Shown here piece by piece: positions 42,274 through 50,661 of a DNA stretch of 64,000 nucleotides (within the stretch, counting starts at the first letter, position 1; each line of letters starts with the position of its first letter). The notes beneath the pieces are model-generated. The model did not search any database, had not been told where the DNA came from, and saw nothing but the letters and a program-made list of their open reading frames with translations. The DNA is taken from positions 1 through 64,000 of the forward strand of contig JAGWUH010000018.1 in assembly GCA_028868535.1 (NCBI GenBank). The letters run 5' to 3'. The position numbers and the translations under genes were made by a program. Source of the DNA: Sphingomonadales bacterium (lineage in GTDB: Bacteria > Pseudomonadota > Alphaproteobacteria > Sphingomonadales > Sphingomonadaceae).

Positions 42274-43437
42274 TCACGCCGCGCACGAACCGGTCGCAGG
42301 CTTGCCGCGGTTCGCGTCTCGGCCGTATATGTCGGGCAGGATGCGCACGGTGTCGTCGCTGCCGCGCGCCGCGGTGAAGTAGGCGACGTAGACCGGCAAT
42401 GGCGCGGGCAATGCAATTGTGACGGTCCGGCCACTTCCGGCAATCGCGCTGACCTGTTCGGCGGACAGTTTGCCCTGGAGCAAAGCGCCAGCGAAGTCGA
42501 GTGCGTTGCCGACGCGGATGCAGCCATGGCTGAAGGCGCGAACCTCGCCTGCAAACAGCTTCCGGTCCGGCGTGTCGTGCAGATAGACGTTGTACGGGTT
42601 GGGCATCGCCAGCTTCATCTGACCCAGTGCATTCGCCGGACCCGGCCTCTGCCGGTAATGCCCGTCTGCCTGGACGTATCCGCGGCTCTTCGCGATCGCA
42701 GGCCAATTTCGCACGAGCGCAGCTACGCTTTCCCGCGCGATGTTGGCCGGCACCTCCCACCAGGGGTTGAACGTGACGCCGTTGACCGTGGCGGCAAAGA
42801 CGGGACTCGGCGTCCTCGGTTTGCCGACGATCACCGGCCAGCGGGCAACGCGGCTCCCACCGCGCCACAGGCCGACTTCGAAGGCGGCCACGTTCACGAG
42901 AACATAATCCTCGCCCAACGAGACCGGCATCCAGCGCCAGCGCTCCATGTTCAACGCGATGGTGCGGCGTCTGGCAGGGTCCTGTTCCGCCGCCAACGCA
43001 CCGCGCAGCGCCGCATACTCCGGGCTTTGCGGGCGCAACGCGCTGAAGAACCGATCGAGCCCGTCCCCCGACGCCGCTGTGGCTTGTGTCAGGGCCGCCT
43101 GCAGGCGCGCCGGCAGGTCGATCCGCGTATCGGTATCGGGGATGTTCCAGCCTCGCCGTTCCGCCTGTCCGGCGCTGCCCAGCAATTGCATGCGGGCCAG
43201 TTGAAGGGCGAGAGCGGTAGCCGCGCCGTCGACCTTTGCCGGATCGCGCGAGGCAATGGCAAGGTCCAGCCCGGCCGTTGATAGCACCGGCAAGGCGTCT
43301 TCCGGTGCGGCCGAAACCCAGTGCCTGACGCTCGCGATGGCTGACGGAGACCATCTCGGCGGCGCCTCGTCCGGCGTGGTGACAGCGCAGCAGGAAAGCC
43401 CGGCCAGAACTACGAAGAAGCTGCGTTTTGTTTCCAT
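42274..43437 (-). CDS. L,D-transpeptidase (YcbB-like, scaffold plus YkuD domain)
   Basis: A 387-residue cell-wall enzyme. A signal peptide (METKRSFFVVLAGLSCCAV) has vicinal Cys at its end. An N-terminal scaffold region is followed by the YkuD catalytic domain (about 200-340) with VYLHDTPD and the catalytic SHGCIRVGN, Cys306. Such enzymes make 3-3 cross-links in peptidoglycan or attach proteins to it, in the periplasm. The start is taken at the signal peptide (43437) rather than the upstream frame from 43662, which overlaps the divergent gene. Divergent from a second L,D-transpeptidase family gene, 73 bases apart. Confidence 0.9.
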   Translation of the reverse strand: METKRSFFVVLAGLSCCAVTTPDEAPPRWSPSAIASVRHWVSAAPEDALPVLSTAGLDLAIASRDPAKVDGAATALALQLARMQLLGSAGQAERRGWNIPDTDTRIDLPARLQAALTQATAASGDGLDRFFSALRPQSPEYAALRGALAAEQDPARRRTIALNMERWRWMPVSLGEDYVLVNVAAFEVGLWRGGSRVARWPVIVGKPRTPSPVFAATVNGVTFNPWWEVPANIARESVAALVRNWPAIAKSRGYVQADGHYRQRPGPANALGQMKLAMPNPYNVYLHDTPDRKLFAGEVRAFSHGCIRVGNALDFAGALLQGKLSAEQVSAIAGSGRTVTIALPAPLPVYVAYFTAARGSDDTVRILPDIYGRDANRGKPATGSCAA

Positions 43438-43510
43438 GCTCACTCTGCCGATTTGAAATTTCGCGTTCCATACCCACATAGCCGCAAAAGCACTTCGGGA
43501 ATCGCACATC

Positions 43511-44110
43511 ATGGAATTCAGCAGGCGCCGGTTCATCGGCACCGTTGCTGGGGCTTCAGCGGGGCTGATCGCCCCGCGCAGTTTCGCCTCGCCGCTCAAG
43601 GGCGGCGTCGGTGCCCTACTGCCCCGCGCAATGGCAGCCTTGAACACACACGCATCGTCCATCCGTCATCATGACCTGATTGGCATTGTCGATTTCGGGG
43701 CGCCATCGCATGTGCCGCGCTTTCACCTGGTCGATGTCGGCACTGGTCGCGTGGTACGAAGTCTGCTGGTCGCACACGGGAAAGGTTCGGATCCTGCCAA
43801 CAGCGGTTGGGTGGCGCGTCTCTCGAACAAGCCGGGTTCCAATGCTTCTTGCGAAGGCAGTTTCGTGACGGGCGAAAGCTATGTCGGCAAGCACGGCCGG
43901 TCGCGGCGGCTGATCGGGCTGGAGCCTGAAAACAACCAGGCCGAAAATCGGGGAATCGTCGTTCATGCGGCAAGTTATGTCGACGACCGGCTTGCGACGA
44001 CCCAAGGGCGGATCGGCCGCAGCTTGGGCTGCTTTGCCGTTGCACCGACGGCGATCGAGGATGTCCTTGCCCGGCTCGACGCAGGCAGGATGCTGTTTGC
44101 ATCAAGATAG
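43511..44110 (+). CDS. murein L,D-transpeptidase catalytic-domain family protein (YkuD_2), Tat signal
   Basis: A 199-residue protein with twin-arginine signal SRRRFIGTVAG (4-14) and a YkuD_2-type domain: FHLVDVGTGRVVRSLLVAHGKGSD, GSFVTGESYVGKHG, GIVVHAASYV (His152), and GRSLGCFAV with the probable nucleophile Cys174. Members are thought to act on peptidoglycan. Tat export of a small transpeptidase-like protein is a common trait in this subgroup. It is divergent from the larger L,D-transpeptidase and shares its 73-base promoter region. Confidence 0.88.
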   Translation: MEFSRRRFIGTVAGASAGLIAPRSFASPLKGGVGALLPRAMAALNTHASSIRHHDLIGIVDFGAPSHVPRFHLVDVGTGRVVRSLLVAHGKGSDPANSGWVARLSNKPGSNASCEGSFVTGESYVGKHGRSRRLIGLEPENNQAENRGIVVHAASYVDDRLATTQGRIGRSLGCFAVAPTAIEDVLARLDAGRMLFASR

Positions 44111-44188
44111 CGCGATGGCACCTGGAAAAAGACGGCGCCGGCTTCCCGTCAGTTCCATCAATGTGACACGATGGCTGCGCATGATGAG

Positions 44189-44221
44189 GGCATGATGGCG
44201 TGGTCGAAACGTCATCATGCC
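44189..44221. terminator. hairpin between convergent genes
   Basis: GGCATGATG (44189-44197), 15-base loop, CATCATGCC (44213-44221), between the YkuD_2 gene and the TauD gene, which converge. No T run; bidirectional termination is possible. Confidence 0.35.
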
Positions 44222-44250
44222 AACTCAACAAATCCCGTCAGCGCCGAATA

Positions 44251-45087
44251 TCAGACGATCGGCTCGTCGCCTTCGATCTTCGTGCGATGGAGGACCCGGC
44301 CACACTTCGGGTCGTACCGCGTGGCGCGATGCAGCGTCCCGGTATTGTCCCAGAGCACGCAATCGCCGACCGTCCATTCGTGGAGATAGGAGAACTCCTC
44401 GCTCGTCGCAAAGTCGCGCAGGCGGATCAGCAGTTCCTCGCCGTCGAGCGGATCGTAGTCCAGGATATTGTGCGCGGAATTGCCGATCACCAGCGACTTG
44501 CGGCCGGAACGATGGGTCCACACCAGGGGCAGTTCCTTGCGGCCCACGGCACGCCACTCCTGCCATTGCGCCAGCGAAGGCTCCGGATAGACGTCGAGCT
44601 GCGTGGCCGCGAGGGCATGGACCGCGCGCAGGTCGGCAAGGAGCGCCTTGTCCTCTTCCGAAAGCGCATCGTACGCAGCGTAGGTGTTGGCGAATTCGGT
44701 ATTTCCGGTGCCCCGCGGCGACAGGACCTTCGCACTCATCACGCTTGCCCGGATCGGCATCGGCGACATGAAGCCGTCGAAATGCCAGAAGAAGGCAGCA
44801 TTGAGGTAATCGGCGGTCGCCGTGACGTTGGGGTCGAGGCTGACCTTGTAGACCGCTTCACCGCGCAATTCGTGAGCAAACTTGCCCAGCGTATGCGTGA
44901 AGGCGATCTGCTCCTCGTCGGTAAAGTGGATTTCCGGAAAAACGATCACGCCACGCTGTTCGACCAGTTCCATGATCTCGCCGGCGAGTTCTCCGGACAG
45001 CAATTCCTCCTTGCTGTTGTGCACCTTGGCGCCAATTTTCGGCTTAACGATTTCAATGCGAAGCGCTGTCTTTACGGTATCGTTCAT
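44251..45087 (-). CDS. TauD/TfdA family Fe(II)/2-oxoglutarate dioxygenase
   Basis: A 278-residue non-haem iron dioxygenase. The facial triad is visible: HxD in AAFFWHFDGF (H102, D104) and a distal His in the C-terminal VLHRTKI with the Arg that binds 2-oxoglutarate. Family members hydroxylate taurine, sulfonates, sulfate esters, phenoxyacids and other carboxylates using O2 and 2-oxoglutarate. It is the last of a minus-strand series starting with the DUF1330 gene (69-base gap from the LLM gene), so it is likely part of that pathway. The specific substrate is unknown. Confidence 0.9.
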   Translation of the reverse strand: MNDTVKTALRIEIVKPKIGAKVHNSKEELLSGELAGEIMELVEQRGVIVFPEIHFTDEEQIAFTHTLGKFAHELRGEAVYKVSLDPNVTATADYLNAAFFWHFDGFMSPMPIRASVMSAKVLSPRGTGNTEFANTYAAYDALSEEDKALLADLRAVHALAATQLDVYPEPSLAQWQEWRAVGRKELPLVWTHRSGRKSLVIGNSAHNILDYDPLDGEELLIRLRDFATSEEFSYLHEWTVGDCVLWDNTGTLHRATRYDPKCGRVLHRTKIEGDEPIV

Positions 45088-45156
45088 GTTCTGATGCTCC
45101 AGAAATCACAGTGACAATGTGGACTGCTGCTCTCCAGTAAAATTCAAGGCTTCCGA

Positions 45157-46011
45157 TCACAGCATCGCCGCAGCAATCTTCCGCCATCCTTCGCGTGCGG
45201 CGACGAAGTCGAGTCCTGCCCCGGTTATCACCTGCACGCAGACATGGTCCGCACCGGCGGCAAAGTGCTGATCGACCCGCTCGACGATCTGTTCCGCCTC
45301 ACCCCAGGCGAACAGCGCATCGACCAGGCGATCGCTGCCGGATGCGATCTCCTCTTCCGAGAAGCCCAGCCGGCGCCAGCTGTTGATATAGTTCGGATAG
45401 GTCTGGTACTGCGCCAGCGCCTTGCGACCGAGTTCGCGGGCACGGACCGGGTCCGCCTCGAGGATGACGCCTTGCTCGGGTGCGACGAAGCGCTCCGGCC
45501 CAAGCGCGGCCCGGGCCAGCGCGGTGTGCTGCGGCGTTACCAGGTAGGGGTGGACACCGGCGGTGCGTTCCCGGGCCAGTTCGAGCATCTTCGGCCCGAG
45601 CGCTGCCAGGCAAGTGGCCTCCGCCGGCAAGCCCGCGCCTGCCAGTTTCGCGAGGTAGTCGCGCATTTTCGCCAGCGGCTTCTGCCACGCTTCGCCAATG
45701 GCATGCGCATGGCTGACGCCGAGGCCGAGCATCACGCGCTCTTGCTGCTGGGCCGGGAGCGCCGCCCACCATCGGGCAACCTCTGCGGGATCGTGCTTCC
45801 ACACGTTCAGGATCCCGGTAGCGATGACGGCATTGCTGGTCGCTGCCAGCAAATGGTCGAGATCTCCCAGGAGGTCGCCGCCGACACCGCCGGGAACCCA
45901 AAGCGTTCCGAAACCGAGCTCATCGAGCTCCGCGGCCGCTTCTGCTGCCTGCGCCCTGTTCCCATAGCGCAGTTCCAGTGACCAGATGCCGATCCGTCCA
46001 AGCCTTGTCAT
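45157..46011 (-). CDS. LLM-class F420-dependent oxidoreductase (TIGR03620-like)
   Basis: A 284-residue luciferase-like monooxygenase fold protein: IGIWSLELRYGN at the start, LWVPGGVGGDLLGDLDHLLAAT, MLGLGVSHA, and a C-terminal GADHVCVQVI segment. The subgroup is predicted to use coenzyme F420, but FMN use is also seen in the superfamily, and F420 synthesis cannot be checked here. ATG 46011 overlaps the stop of the CMD gene (ATGA). The longer frame to 46221 lies inside that gene. Confidence 0.88.
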   Translation of the reverse strand: MTRLGRIGIWSLELRYGNRAQAAEAAAELDELGFGTLWVPGGVGGDLLGDLDHLLAATSNAVIATGILNVWKHDPAEVARWWAALPAQQQERVMLGLGVSHAHAIGEAWQKPLAKMRDYLAKLAGAGLPAEATCLAALGPKMLELARERTAGVHPYLVTPQHTALARAALGPERFVAPEQGVILEADPVRARELGRKALAQYQTYPNYINSWRRLGFSEEEIASGSDRLVDALFAWGEAEQIVERVDQHFAAGADHVCVQVITGAGLDFVAAREGWRKIAAAML

Positions 46012-46616
46012 GCGCTCCCTTTCAAGCCTGCGAGTGCCGGCAGGCCCAATTCTGCAAACCTTGCTGCAATCGGCTCCTCGACGGGAGCCCCGGCTGTCTT
46101 CAACACCGCCGCCAGCATCATGTAGCAGCCAACCACGAACAGCAGCTCCATGACCTGCTGCGTGTCGAGGCTGGACGCGATCGCCGGCCAGGCCGCGTCG
46201 CCAATGCCGCCGTTCAAGCACACGTCGTCGGTTGCCGCGATGATCGCGCGTTCATGGGCCGGGAAGATCGTGGCCTCCCCCTCCTGCATGAGCGCAGCCA
46301 GTTCCCCGGACGTCATGCCGATTCGCGACGCCGAGATCGCGTGGTGAATCCACTCGTACTCGCTCCCCCGCCGCCAGGCGACGCGCAGGATCGCGATTTC
46401 CTTGAGCCGTGCGGGCAGGACGCAGCCCTTCGCAAGCGCGGCATTGAAGCGCAGGTAAGGGTCGGCAAGCTCCGGATGCTGCGCCAGCACAAGAATCGAG
46501 TTGAAGTCCGAACCGCGCGCGGTCGACCCGGGCGGCAGCATCAGCGGGAACAGCGTCTCCACTTCCGCCGTCCAGGCTTCGCGCGGCAGGTTGGGGATGC
46601 GCGCCGCTTCCGGCAT
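46008..46616 (-). CDS. carboxymuconolactone decarboxylase (AhpD-like) family protein
   Basis: A 202-residue helical protein of the CMD family: LPARLKEIAILRVAWRRGSEYEWIHH, with SEYEWIHH in place of the CxxC of AhpD, so it is not a peroxidase reductant of that kind. The Glu/His in this segment may be catalytic. Such proteins occur with aromatic or lactone catabolism genes. ATG 46616 overlaps the stop of the DUF1330 gene and its own stop overlaps the LLM start: three coupled genes. Confidence 0.88.
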   Translation of the reverse strand: MPEAARIPNLPREAWTAEVETLFPLMLPPGSTARGSDFNSILVLAQHPELADPYLRFNAALAKGCVLPARLKEIAILRVAWRRGSEYEWIHHAISASRIGMTSGELAALMQEGEATIFPAHERAIIAATDDVCLNGGIGDAAWPAIASSLDTQQVMELLFVVGCYMMLAAVLKTAGAPVEEPIAARFAELGLPALAGLKGSA

Positions 46617-46921
46617 CAGCCCAACCCTTCGACCAGCACCACCCGCCACTTCGCCGCCTTCTCTCGAAACGGGATGGCCTGTTGATAGGCGTCGCTCTCA
46701 TACCACCCGCGCGCCGCTTCGATGGTCGGGAACTCCAGCATCACCACGCCATCGGGAGCCGCCCCTTCCAGCGCTTCGACCTTGCCATAGACCACCCGCG
46801 GCAGCGCGGCGAACTGCGTCTGTGAGGTGGCGGCATTCTCGCGATTGCGGCGCGAATATTCGGCAATCGCTTCGGGATCGGTGACCGGCGTTTCGCGATA
46901 TACGATCAGGTATGCAGGCAT
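46616..46921 (-). CDS. DUF1330 family protein
   Basis: A 101-residue dimeric alpha/beta-barrel type protein: MPAYLIVYRETPVTDPEAIAEY, YGKVEALEG, VVMLEFPTIEAARGWYESDAYQ, the usual DUF1330 pattern. No catalytic activity is assigned to this family; many members sit in catabolic operons. It is first in the operon DUF1330-CMD-LLM-TauD. A candidate LysR operator (47020-47036) is 98 bases upstream of its start. Confidence 0.9.
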   Translation of the reverse strand: MPAYLIVYRETPVTDPEAIAEYSRRNRENAATSQTQFAALPRVVYGKVEALEGAAPDGVVMLEFPTIEAARGWYESDAYQQAIPFREKAAKWRVVLVEGLG

Positions 46922-47019
46922 CGACAGCTCCCGTGGAATGCGCGTGCGTCGTTCACGGCGCTACGAAGCGCATTTAACCCGGACAGCCGCAGGCTCGCCA
47001 TAACAAACGCCGTCGCGGG

Positions 47020-47036
47020 TATAGCAAACGGCTATA
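47020..47036. promoter_or_regulatory. candidate LysR operator 1
   Basis: TATAGCAAACGGCTATA, a perfect six-base inverted repeat TATAGC/GCTATA around five bases, with T-N11-A form typical of LysR sites. A degenerate copy (CATAACAAACGCC) begins at about 46999. The same 17-base pattern recurs at 50569. It would control the DUF1330-CMD-LLM-TauD operon. Confidence 0.6.
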
Positions 47037-47040
47037 TCGA

Positions 47041-48141
47041 TCAGCCCAGTTCATGCATCTCGCGGGCATGTCGGACCAGTGCGTAGACGCGGTAGATGCC
47101 GTGTACGAAGCGGCTGTAGGGAAGCATGGCGAACAGGGTGAACACCACACCGAGGTGGATCGCCAGCAACACGCCCATCAGGGCCGTGGCCCTTGCCAGC
47201 AGCAGGGCAAGCCCGGTCACCGAAACAAGGACGAGCAGGAGGCTGAAGGCATTGTCCATGCCGGACTGGCTCTCGTCCTTCAGCTCCGCGCGGCGCTGTC
47301 GCCGCCCGCGCATCAGCCCGAGCGGCCCGATGATCAGGCCCGCGCCGCCCAGCGAACCCAGCAGCACCGGCACGTCATACCAGGGATATGGCGCCTCGCG
47401 CCCCAGCAGGTAATGATAAAGCGTCGCCACCGCAGTGGCTGCAAAGCAGAGCAGGAATCCGTAAAACGCCAGGTGATGAAACAGCCGGCGCCGATCGGCA
47501 GGTTCCTCGGCGGTGTCGACGCATCCGACCCCACCTCCATCGAGGTACTTCAGCGTCGCCGCGTCGCGCAGGCCCCGCACGATCGAGCGGGCATCGGCGC
47601 GCAGCGGCATCTGCGCGTCAACCGATCGGGTAAAGCGGCGCGCTGCGATCGTCAGGGCCAAGGCCGCATACAGGAACGCGCCGCCGAACAGCACCGCCAG
47701 CGCATCGTGCGGCAACAGGCGATAGAACGCACCCGGACCGGCCTGCCGGGTGAACAGCACCCCGGCATCGTTCCATCCCGCCATCGCCAGCAGGAACGCA
47801 CCCACCGCCACGGACAGTCCCACCGCCATCGCCACCGGGCTCCGCCGGAACAATCCGGCCAGGGCGGACGGCCAGGCATGCCGCTCCCACGAATCCCGGC
47901 GCACCCGCGCGAGTGCCAGCGGCACATTGACCGCGAACTCGTGCGGGGGCGCGAACTGGCAATCGTCATGGCAGGCGCCGCAGGAATGGCAAAGGTTGGC
48001 CAGGTGATCGAGATCACCCTCGGCGAAGACCCGGCGCATTTCCATCGCCGGAAACACCGCGCACAGGCCTTCGCAATAGCGGCATGAATTGCAGACGGTC
48101 ATGAGGCGTTCGGCCTCGCGCAGGCTTTCATCGGGCAGCAT
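47041..48141 (-). CDS. tcuB: TcuB-like iron-sulfur membrane protein
   Basis: A 366-residue protein of the tricarballylate-utilisation TcuB/CitB family. The N-terminus has two CxxCxxCxxxC clusters (C17-C27 and C51-C61) for two [4Fe-4S] centres; about six membrane helices follow (from about 105). TcuB reoxidises the TcuA flavin and passes electrons to the quinone pool. It overlaps the end of the TcuA-like gene by 14 bases. No TcuC transporter is adjacent, so the substrate may not be tricarballylate. Confidence 0.9.
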   Translation of the reverse strand: MLPDESLREAERLMTVCNSCRYCEGLCAVFPAMEMRRVFAEGDLDHLANLCHSCGACHDDCQFAPPHEFAVNVPLALARVRRDSWERHAWPSALAGLFRRSPVAMAVGLSVAVGAFLLAMAGWNDAGVLFTRQAGPGAFYRLLPHDALAVLFGGAFLYAALALTIAARRFTRSVDAQMPLRADARSIVRGLRDAATLKYLDGGGVGCVDTAEEPADRRRLFHHLAFYGFLLCFAATAVATLYHYLLGREAPYPWYDVPVLLGSLGGAGLIIGPLGLMRGRRQRRAELKDESQSGMDNAFSLLLVLVSVTGLALLLARATALMGVLLAIHLGVVFTLFAMLPYSRFVHGIYRVYALVRHAREMHELG

Positions 48142-49534
48142 GTGCCGCCGCTCCTTCTCCAGCGATCTTTCCGAACACCGCGCCGATCGTCATGCCGATG
48201 CCGGCGGCATAGCCCTGGCCAAGGACGTTGCCGGCCATGATTTCGCCGGCGGCGAACAGGTTTTCCGCCCGCCCGCCCGCCGCCATGCGCATCCGCGCCT
48301 GCCGGTCCACCTTCACGCCAAGGTAGGTGAAGGTGATGCCCGGGCGCAGGGGATAGGCATGGAACGGCGCCTCGACGATCGGACGTGCCCAGTGGCTCTT
48401 GGCAGGTTCGATGCCCGCCGTGTGGCAGTCATCGAGCACGGTGTGGTCGAATGCGCCGGGCACGCACGCCGCGTTGAACTGCTCGACGGTCGCGGCCAGC
48501 GCGGCAGGGTCCAGCCCCAACCTGCCGGCCAGTTCCGGGATCGTCGGCGCGCTGATCGGCGGGTAGAGCGACGGCATGAACAGCGACAGCGACCGCGCGT
48601 CGAACACGACCCACGCCGCCTGGTCGGGCTGGTCGGCGACAAGCCGCCCCCAGATCGCATAGCGCTTAGGCCAGAAGTCCTCGCCCTCGTCATAGAAACG
48701 CCGGGCGCGCTTGTTGACGACGATGCCGAATACCACGCAATCGAGCCGGGTGATGATGCCGCCGTCGAATTTCGGCGCCCGCGCGTCGATCGCCACGGCA
48801 TGGCATTGCCGGGCATCCCCGGTCGCTGCCACGCCCTTGTCGAGCAGCACCTTCAGCAGGCTGCCGCGATTGTAGGGCGAACCGCGGATCAGGAAGTTGT
48901 CTGCCGGCGGCCCCCACGCCTCCTTCAGCCAGTCCAGGTTCGCCTCGAACCCGCCGCTCGCCGCGACAAAGGCCTTCGCCGCGATGGATTCGGTCGTGCC
49001 GTCGGCGCGGCGGACCGTCGCGCTCCGCATGCGATCATCGACGATGTCGACATCGACCACCTCCGCTTCGTACTCGACCTGCACGCCCAGCTTTGCGGCG
49101 GTCCGGTACAGCGCGTAGAGCATCGCGCGGCCACCGCCCAGGAAGAAGCTGTTGGTGCGCCCAAGGCTGAGCGTCCCTCCCAGCGAGGGCTGGAACCGGA
49201 CGCCCTGCTGCTGGATCCAGTCGAGCATTGGCTTCGACTGGTCGATCATCATGCGCGCCAGTTGCTCGTCGGTCTGTCCTTTGGTCACCTGCAGGAGGTC
49301 CGCCCAGAATTCGTCCTCGGTGTACGGCCCGGTCAGCCAAGCCGTGGCGCTGTCGTGCGCGCAACGCATGTTTCGCGTGTGCCGCGTGTTGCCGCCGCGA
49401 TAGAAGCGCGGTGCCGCTTCCAGCACGAGCACCGAGGCGCCGGCGCGCCGGGCCGCGATCGCCGCGCACAGGGCGGCATTGCCGCCACCTGCCACCAGCA
49501 CGTCCACCTGCCTTGCCACCGCGCGCTCCTGCAT
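48128..49534 (-). CDS. tcuA: TcuA-like FAD-dependent dehydrogenase
   Basis: A 468-residue flavoprotein of the fumarate-reductase/TcuA group: FAD motif VDVLVAGGGNAALCAAIAA (9-28), ATGG-like AFVAASGGFEAN, and C-terminal NLFAAGEIMAGNVLGQGYAAGIGMTIGAVFG. TcuA oxidises tricarballylate to cis-aconitate; homologues oxidise other carboxylates, including in aromatic pathways. The start ATG 49534 has GGGACGGAACGG just upstream; the longer frame runs into the lysR gene. Order lysR-tcuA-tcuB with 19-base and negative spacing indicates one operon. Confidence 0.9.
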   Translation of the reverse strand: MQERAVARQVDVLVAGGGNAALCAAIAARRAGASVLVLEAAPRFYRGGNTRHTRNMRCAHDSATAWLTGPYTEDEFWADLLQVTKGQTDEQLARMMIDQSKPMLDWIQQQGVRFQPSLGGTLSLGRTNSFFLGGGRAMLYALYRTAAKLGVQVEYEAEVVDVDIVDDRMRSATVRRADGTTESIAAKAFVAASGGFEANLDWLKEAWGPPADNFLIRGSPYNRGSLLKVLLDKGVAATGDARQCHAVAIDARAPKFDGGIITRLDCVVFGIVVNKRARRFYDEGEDFWPKRYAIWGRLVADQPDQAAWVVFDARSLSLFMPSLYPPISAPTIPELAGRLGLDPAALAATVEQFNAACVPGAFDHTVLDDCHTAGIEPAKSHWARPIVEAPFHAYPLRPGITFTYLGVKVDRQARMRMAAGGRAENLFAAGEIMAGNVLGQGYAAGIGMTIGAVFGKIAGEGAAAHAAR

Positions 49535-49553
49535 TCCGTTCCGTCCCTTGCGC

Positions 49554-50474
49554 TCAGCTTCTGGCCGCGAGCGCGGGCCGCTGCGCCGGAAACAGCGTCG
49601 CGATTTCCTGGCGCACGTATTCCTCGACCTGCAAGACCGCCCGGGGCGCTTCGGCGTCGGCTCGCATCGCAAAGAACAACTGCCGCTTGATCTGCGGCTT
49701 GCGAAGGCGGGCCATCGAAAGGCGCCCTGTGGACACCTCGCGCGCCACTCCACATGGCGGAAGCAGGGTATAGCCGACGCCAGACTCCACCAGCTCCTTA
49801 AGAAGCTGGAACGAATCGGCCTGGGTGGCGATATTCAGTTTGATGTCGGCCTTGGCGGCTGCATCCTCGATGATCGCCCGCAGACCATGCGCCGGCCCCG
49901 AGAGAATCAGCGGCAGGTCTTCAAGGCGCTTGCCATCGATCAGCTCGTTGGCGAACGGCGATTGTGCCGGCCCCACCAGCACCAGTTCGTCCTCCAGCAG
50001 CATGGTGGCATTGAAGCCGCTCGGCGTCGGGCCATAGAGGATGGCGGCATCGAGTTCGCCAGCTTCAAGCCACTTGTGCAGATAGCCCGAGAACGCATCG
50101 ACCAGCCGCAGCCGGATCTTCGGCGCGAAGGTCGCCACGCGGCGGGCGACGGCCCCGGCCACCGCGTGAACCATGGTCGGCGGCATGCCCAACACCACGT
50201 CGCCGCCGCTTTGGGCAGGGAGCGAACGCACCTCGTAGATTGCGTGCCCGATCTCGCGCAGCGGATCGACGATGCGCGAATAGAGCAGCTGGCCGGCGAC
50301 CGTCAGTTCCATGCCGCGCGGCCCCCGCGAAAACAGGGGCACGCCAAGCTCCTCCTCGAGCATGCGCATCTGCCTGCTGAGCGAGGGCTGAGCAATTCCG
50401 ACCCGGGCCGACGTCTTCGACAGCGAACCCAGCTCGGCGACGACGGCGAAGTAGCCCAGGCGCTTGAAGTCCAC
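49554..50474 (-). CDS. LysR family transcriptional regulator, TcuR-like
   Basis: A 306-residue LysR regulator: HTH (VDFKRLGYFAVVAELGSLSKTSARVGIAQPSLSRQ, written in two halves at 1-35) followed by an effector-binding domain. The GTG at 50474 is preferred because AGGGGAG lies seven bases upstream and VDFKRL is where LysR proteins usually begin; ATG 50507 would add 11 residues. It heads the lysR-tcuA-tcuB operon and is divergent from an LLM gene. The dyad at 50569-50585 is 94 bases upstream, and a second at 47020, making these its probable operators. Confidence 0.92.
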   Translation of the reverse strand: MDFKRLGYFAVVAELGSLSKTSARVGIAQPSLSRQMRMLEEELGVPLFSRGPRGMELTVAGQLLYSRIVDPLREIGHAIYEVRSLPAQSGGDVVLGMPPTMVHAVAGAVARRVATFAPKIRLRLVDAFSGYLHKWLEAGELDAAILYGPTPSGFNATMLLEDELVLVGPAQSPFANELIDGKRLEDLPLILSGPAHGLRAIIEDAAAKADIKLNIATQADSFQLLKELVESGVGYTLLPPCGVAREVSTGRLSMARLRKPQIKRQLFFAMRADAEAPRAVLQVEEYVRQEIATLFPAQRPALAARS

Positions 50475-50568
50475 GCTCGCACTCCCCTGGCATGGCGCAG
50501 CCGACATGGCGAACGCGCGTTCCGGGCGCGCGGTTGGCCCGTCGCGGCGCTGCTGTCAACGCGCGCGA

Positions 50569-50585
50569 TATAGGCGTGGGCTATA
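50569..50585. promoter_or_regulatory. candidate LysR operator 2
   Basis: TATAGGCGTGGGCTATA, inverted arms TATAG/CTATA around seven bases, same 17-base frame as the site at 47020. It lies between the lysR start (94 bases) and the divergent LLM gene (76 bases), a classical place for a LysR protein to control itself and its divergent target. Confidence 0.6.
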
Positions 50586-50661
50586 GCGGCGCCCGGAATT
50601 CAGCCTACCATCTCGGGTCCGCAGCACGTACACCCATGCCGATCGAGCAGCGAGGCGTTCA

